The translations under genes were made by a program, and so were the position numbers. Of a stretch of 64,000 bases of DNA, positions 59,194 to 64,000 are shown piece by piece. Origin of the DNA: Suillus spraguei (Eukaryota > Basidiomycota > Agaricomycetes > Boletales > Suillaceae). The stretch is from the NCBI GenBank assembly GCA_016800925.1, contig JABCPU010000014.1:186001-250000 (forward strand), read 5' to 3'. The first letter of the stretch is position 1; every line of letters starts with the position of its first letter. Under the pieces are notes generated by a model, which was not told the DNA's origin, made no database searches, and was given only the letters and a program-made list of their open reading frames with translations.

Positions 59194-60372
59194 ATGTCCA
59201 CGCCAATGCAACTTGAGAGTCTGACCGTCAGTGAGGGCGTGTCCTACTATTATTTTGATAGCGGCGATGTCCCTGGAAACACCTACACAACCATGGTCTT
59301 CGTCCCTGGCATGGGTTTTAATGGAGGCATGATTTATATCGTGCTCCAACGGTAACCTCTTGCTGACTTATTTATTCCTCATGCAGGTGTTTTCAGGAAG
59401 CTTTTTCCTCTAGCTGCTGCACACTGTCTTCGCATCGTCAGCATATACAGGCGTGATTATAATCCTACCACCAGCTTCCGCGATGCAGATCTGGCCGGTC
59501 TCGCGTCCCGTACTGTGGAGGGACAGGAAGGCTTCCTTCGCAGTCAGGCAATTGATATTGCTACTTTCCTTGTCATGTTCGCCCGCGAGCAACATATTCC
59601 CCCGGCGGAAGGTGTCAGCGGTGGAATTGCCCTGTTGGGGTGGTCTTTAGGATCACTGCACATTCATGCTGTTGTGGCCCATCTTGATGCCTTGCCATTC
59701 GATGTTCTATCTGACCTTGAACAATATCTCCATACTGTGATTTGTCATGGTAGGCATATTTGATCTTCTAGCACACTCGGAATGATGAACAGTCCCACAG
59801 ATGTAAGTGGGGTTTTTATTGGTATACCCCATCCTCCAGGCTTCAGCATGGAATATTGGTTCGAGACCGATGCTGAGAAGAAGCTCAAGCTTTTCCATGC
59901 GTGGGTAGCGGGACACTTCCGGCACAAGAATATCACATCGGGAAGCATTGATGACCTCGAGTTTTACAAATCTTTAAACAAACCTCACTCCATGCATGAG
60001 CTATCTCCTGGGGAGCTCGCAGAGCTCACGTCTGCCAAGACTTTCAGTACTTCCGACACACTCCTCGTCTCTATTCAATTAGACGTATTCAAGGCCATGA
60101 CCCGACGTGCAATCTTCGACACGGCCTTGGCGGAGAAGTTCCTCCCCAACCTACGTGTCAGATACACGTGTGGTGGAGCTAGTCCTGGTACTATAGTCTG
60201 GACATTACATGAACTTAGGGAGTGTTTGGCTGACCCCAAGCCAATTTATGGACCTGATTCCAAGAAGGCAAGAGATGTGAAGTTCAAATTCCAGACTGAG
60301 GGGAACCATTTCATTTTCTGGGACGAACCAGAGGTTGCCCTTGAACAATATATTGCTATCATCAACCTTTAG
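59194..60372 (+). CDS. Alpha/beta-hydrolase fold protein
   Basis: The start at 59194 gives MSTPMQLESLTVSEGVSYYY, then TTMVFVPGMG for the oxyanion-loop region. After an intron VFRKLFPLAAAHCLRIVSIY and RDYNPTTSF follow; the nucleophile elbow is GWSLGS. A second intron (about 59751-59801) joins VICHD to VSGVFIGIPHPPGFSMEYWF. The C-terminal histidine is probably in TEGNHFIFWDEPEVAL. About 340 residues. The first intron may start with GC at 59327, which preserves the FNGG wording, or with GT at 59315, which shortens it. It belongs to a large agaricomycete hydrolase family with no known substrate. Confidence 0.78.
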
Positions 60373-60635
60373 AAATAGTGGTCTCTAGCTGCGGATGACC
60401 AATTGTTCTTGACATGCTGTGTATTCCCTACGCAACAAATAAAGCCAAACCGAATTGCTGGAGAATCGTAGGGGCTGTGCGGGCGTCAAGCGGGTGTATC
60501 CTTGAGCGAAAGTTCGAAACTCGACTTCAAGTTATCCCGCCAAAGACGTCGGCGGTGTCTACTGCGACAGTGCAGTTTGTTCCCACTTCTTTTAGATCTA
60601 AGGCCTAGGTTTCTCAACCCATTTCTCGATAACCC

Positions 60636-62370
60636 ATGCTTGACTGTCAGCTGCCTCCCAAACTAGCCTCTAATAACTACTCATCAGCTAATATCTTCGA
60701 TAATCAACACCTCAACTCTGGTGAAGGCTGGCAGGCCACCTTCCTAGGCGAGAAACCTCTGGTATCTGTCTTGAGTGGAGGAATTCCTTATGCAAGACAA
60801 TCATCTTCGCGCCTGGCGAGATTTAGAAAGTTCTTGTCTCGTTACTCCATTTTTTCCGACTCAGCATCTGCATCATTGAATTCACGACGATCTATGGGCC
60901 CTCTCACAACGCCTTCCCAATATGCTTCAGCCGTATCAATGTCTCGATTTATCCTCCTGTGCAGTTTCTGGTACACCACCTCTGCACTTTCGTCTAATAC
61001 TGGCAAGACTATCCTCAATCAATGGAAATACCCTGTCACCCTCACCATCATACAATTCGCATTCGTCGCCGGTTACTGTCTACTATTTATGTCGCCAGTC
61101 ATCCGTTTTACAAAATTGCGCCCACCAACTGGCGCCATTTTGCGGAGCACCCTGCCCATGGGCATGTTCCAAGTTGGGGGTCACATGTTCTCTAGCATTG
61201 CAATTTCCAAAATACCCGTCAGCACCGTTCATACTATCAAGGTATGCTGGACTATTTGTTCCTCATTTTTAGTCGATGAACGTGCTTCAGGCCCTATCTC
61301 CGCTGTTCACCGTTGCCGCTTACGCCATGCTTTTCGGTGTCAAGTACTCCCCAAGGACATACTTCTCTCTACTCCCCCTGATCATTGGTGTCATGCTGGC
61401 ATGTACGTTTGAGTCCGCCTCAAATCCGACAGGTCTTCTTTGTGCATTCGGTTCTGCCCTTGTGTTCGTCAGTTCCAACATCTTCTTTAAGAAGATTATG
61501 CCATCGGGGTCGCAGACATCGTCCCACAAGTTAGACAAACTCAACTTGTTATTTTATTCTTCGGCCATGGCATTCGCATTGATGATCCCAATTTGGTGCT
61601 TCACCGATCTTCCCCTCCTCGCCGCCGACTCTGTTCATGTTACGCACCCAACTCGTGGACACGAGGCTTCTCATTCTATCCCGTATTATTTCTTCATGAA
61701 CGGCACCGTCCACTTTGCGCAAAATATCATCGCATTTGTGATCCTTTCCAGCACGTCACCTGTGACGTACTCTATCGCCTCCCTCATCAAACGCGTCGCT
61801 GTCATCTGTATTGCCATAGTATGGTTCAACCAGAACGTACACCCCATGCAGGGCCTTGGTATTGGGATGACCTTTCTCGGTCTATACATGTATAACACGG
61901 CCAAGAGTGATGTTGAGCGAGGGGAGAACAAAATGCGCAGGGTAGAGGCGACGCGGGACATGATGCTCCCCATTAATCGGACAGAGGAGAAGTTACTGAA
62001 CGGAAGCTCACCACCAACCCCCGTCCCTGGTACGCTGGAGCTTCCGGTGGCCGCAGCCACAGGTATGGGGGCACACCCTACAGCTGGCCGACCGCGTGTG
62101 CAGATTTCAACAAATGCGCATTTACACCCAGATTTACATGGGAACGGACACGGGCATGTACATTCTAACCCGCATATCCAAATTTCTCCCCAGGACACTT
62201 TGTCCATCTTCTCAAAGCGAAATACCGTTTCGCCTACAGAGTCATATCCTTCGCCACCTCCCTCCATAGACTCGCCACCTTCTAACACGGTCCCTATCGG
62301 ATATCAGCCCCCGCGTATACAGCAGCATTTTGGGATGGAGTCGCTCACTGTGGGACCCGTTACTGCTTAG
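60636..62370 (+). CDS. Triose-phosphate-transporter family membrane protein (Sly41/SLC35-like)
   Basis: Two exons (60636-61241 and 61291-62370) join as VSTVHTIK to ALSPLFTVAAYAMLFGVKYS, a well conserved block of this family, giving 561 residues. About ten membrane segments lie between residues 100 and 420 (for example SRFILLCSFWYTTSALSSNT; TLTIIQFAFVAGYCLLFMSP; TYSIASLIKRVAVICIAIVW). The 95-residue N-terminus and a histidine- and proline-rich C-terminal tail of about 140 residues (HGNGHGHVHSNPH) are cytosolic-looking extensions. Yeast Sly41 suppresses ER-to-Golgi transport defects; the transported solute is unknown. An ATG near 60894 (MGPLTTPSQY) could be used instead. Confidence 0.85.
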
Positions 62371-62616
62371 CAAAACTTAGTATCCCTATCCATATTTATT
62401 CTCGAGGATTGTTACCTTTTGGTCAATAGTATTACGATTTCTCCGTGACATTAGACTATATAGTGCTTATTTTGTTCAAGTGACGATGTGGTATACAGTA
62501 GTGGTTCTAGTTACTCCTGTAGTACCGTGTGCAGTAAATACATATTCAGAGTGCACAGGATCTGTATGATGCGCGACGGAAGCTTTAGTTGCTCGTCACT
62601 TCTTACAACTGAGTAG

Positions 62617-64000
62617 ATGACTCAAATCGTTGATAGTAAGACAGTTTCGGCTGCAGCAACTGCCCCAGAATCCCCAGTCAAGGATAGTGCTCTAGCAGCA
62701 ACGACGACGACAGAGGCAGCTGCACCTCAACCAGGCGCGACGCCCACTCTGCTGGAAGACACACCTGGCTCAGAACCAACCCCAGTCCTCTGAACGCGCC
62801 CAGCGTCATTGAAGCTATGCTAGAAGACGACAAGGAACCACAAAATCTGTTAACGGAGAAGTTCACCGAGGCTGAGTGGAAGGCTTTGAAGGAATTCCGC
62901 GTGAGTTGGTCAAGACCATTCACGCACTTCAGAAGAGGTGTTCAACCTGTATTTAAATTACAGTCCACTCTGCCTGAAACGTTCAAGGAGGCCTTTCCAG
63001 AGCAGGATGATGCTGGGTCCACGTCATACAACTTGTGGGGTGTCATCATCAACCCACTGAAACCCAAGGATGCCCGCATCAGCGTCGTACTAATGAAGTT
63101 CCTTCGTGCTAGGTGCAATTTACTTTCTTAGACTAGAATCTATCATAAACATCGACTGGACAGGAATCTCAATCCTGCGGAGGCAAAGGAAATGCTTATC
63201 TCGACTTTGCAATGGCGCAAGTCTTTCAAAGTCGATGAGGCTATGAAGGAAAAGTTTCCCGAAGACGTGTTTGGAAAGCTTGGAAAGACATATGGAAGGG
63301 ACAAGGACGGACATCCCATTGCGTACGCCTATCATGTATCTTTTAAGAAGTCTGTTTTGACCTGATTTCTGAAGGTACAATTTATACGGCGCCAATAAGG
63401 ATCTGGATGCTGTCTTCAGTGACACACAGCGCTTTCTAAGGTATATACGCATCATCCTCATTCTTATGGTGTCCCTGAATTCCCCTCTAGATGGCGTGTT
63501 GCTTTTATGGAAGAAAGCATAGCCCTGCTTGACTTTGAGACTGTTGACCAAATGGTCCAGATCCACGGTGTGTATATCGGTAGTAATGTTATGCGTATAC
63601 TCAGCTTTCGTTCAATATCATCAGACTACGAAGGTGTAAGCATGTCGAGTAGAACGCAGGCCTCCAAAACTGCAGCATCCGAAGCATCCAGTATATTCCA
63701 GGGCCATTATCCTGAGTTTCTGGTTCGTTCTCCTGCCTCCACTGGCTCCAGAATGTGATATATTCTATCCACAGGCGAAAAAGTTCTTTGTCAACGTGCC
63801 TAGCTTTCTTACTTGGATTTTCTGGATATTTAAGCCACTCCTATCAGCTGCAACAGTGGCGAAGATGAATGTTGTTGGTTCTGGTCCCAAGATTATTGGA
63901 ACCGCTCTTCTGCCTCTGATCCCTGCCGACCAGTTGCCAAAGAGATACGGTGGAGACGCTGGCGGATTCTGACGGAAAGAACGAGCTTGTCAACGCTTGT
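62617..64000 (+). CDS. SFH5-like CRAL-TRIO phosphatidylinositol transfer protein, at the window edge
   Basis: SFH5-type Sec14 homologues exchange phosphatidylinositol between membranes. The core reads TEKFTEAEWKALKEFR, TLPETFKEAFPEQDD, SYNLWGVIINPLKPKDARIS, VVLMKFLRAR, NLNPAEAKEMLISTLQWRKS, FGKLGKTYGRDKDGHPIAY, RWRVAFMEESIALLDFETVD, KKFFVNVPSFLTWIFWIFKP and LLPLIPADQLPKRYGGDAGG. The ATG at 62617 opens an alanine/threonine-rich segment whose frame closes at 62791, while NAPSVIEAMLEDDKEPQNLL continues in another frame. Either one base is wrong there or translation starts at 62817. A TGA at 63970-63972 closes the frame, but the neighbouring frame continues (DSDGKNELVNA), so the true end may be beyond the window. 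Several short introns are present. Confidence 0.82.

Overview
This window is from the nuclear genome of a filamentous basidiomycete, class Agaricomycetes. Genes are split by many short GT-AG introns of about 50-60 bp, neighbours lie close on both strands, and the gene families are fungal. The WD40-TPR-HET protein family and its variant C-terminal tail point to Boletales; that part rests on remembered family resemblance and was not searched.

The left 23 kb is accessory and rearranged. A cytochrome P450 gene is present as a head-to-head inverted duplication (arms about 298-3236 and 4013-6850, 0.78 kb spacer). The left copy can be spliced into a complete P450; the right has lost a splice donor. 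Next come a 193-bp MITE-like element, a nonsense-riddled PIF/Harbinger-like transposase relic, and a repeat element carrying a tandem array of tRNA-Leu-like units with about 147-bp period (copy 1 at 7846-9520). Arginyl-tRNA synthetase (9635-11745) sits inside this region. Then come a decayed WD40-TPR-HET gene (13453-17561), a protein-kinase relic, a second internally deleted copy of the tRNA-like element (18758-19555), and a second, intact-looking WD40-TPR gene with a different C-terminus (20432-23022). The order [tRNA-like array ... WD40-TPR gene] therefore occurs twice.

From 23.6 kb to the end the window is dense with conserved genes: MMS19, a MidA/NDUFAF7-type methyltransferase, a BTB protein, a METTL13/EEF1AKMT4-type methyltransferase, a class II eIF4E, an unnamed acidic coiled-coil protein, TMEM14, Mediator subunit 4, a dual-specificity phosphatase, PHF5A/Rds3, a PB1 protein with five ZZ-type fingers, a Ufd4/TRIP12-type HECT ligase, a class III aminotransferase, SNM1/Pso2, ribosomal protein eS4, an alpha/beta-hydrolase, a Sly41-like triose-phosphate-transporter family protein and an SFH5-like CRAL-TRIO protein cut by the window edge. 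These genes do not form a pathway; they are ordinary fungal synteny covering translation, splicing, transcription, iron-sulfur assembly, DNA repair and protein turnover. Several otherwise intact genes carry single-base frame breaks, which may be assembly indels.

The most unusual content is the tRNA-Leu-like tandem array present in two copies, the P450 palindrome, and the pair of related WD40-TPR genes of which only the decayed one has a HET effector domain. All splice models were read by eye; exon boundaries not given explicitly are approximate.
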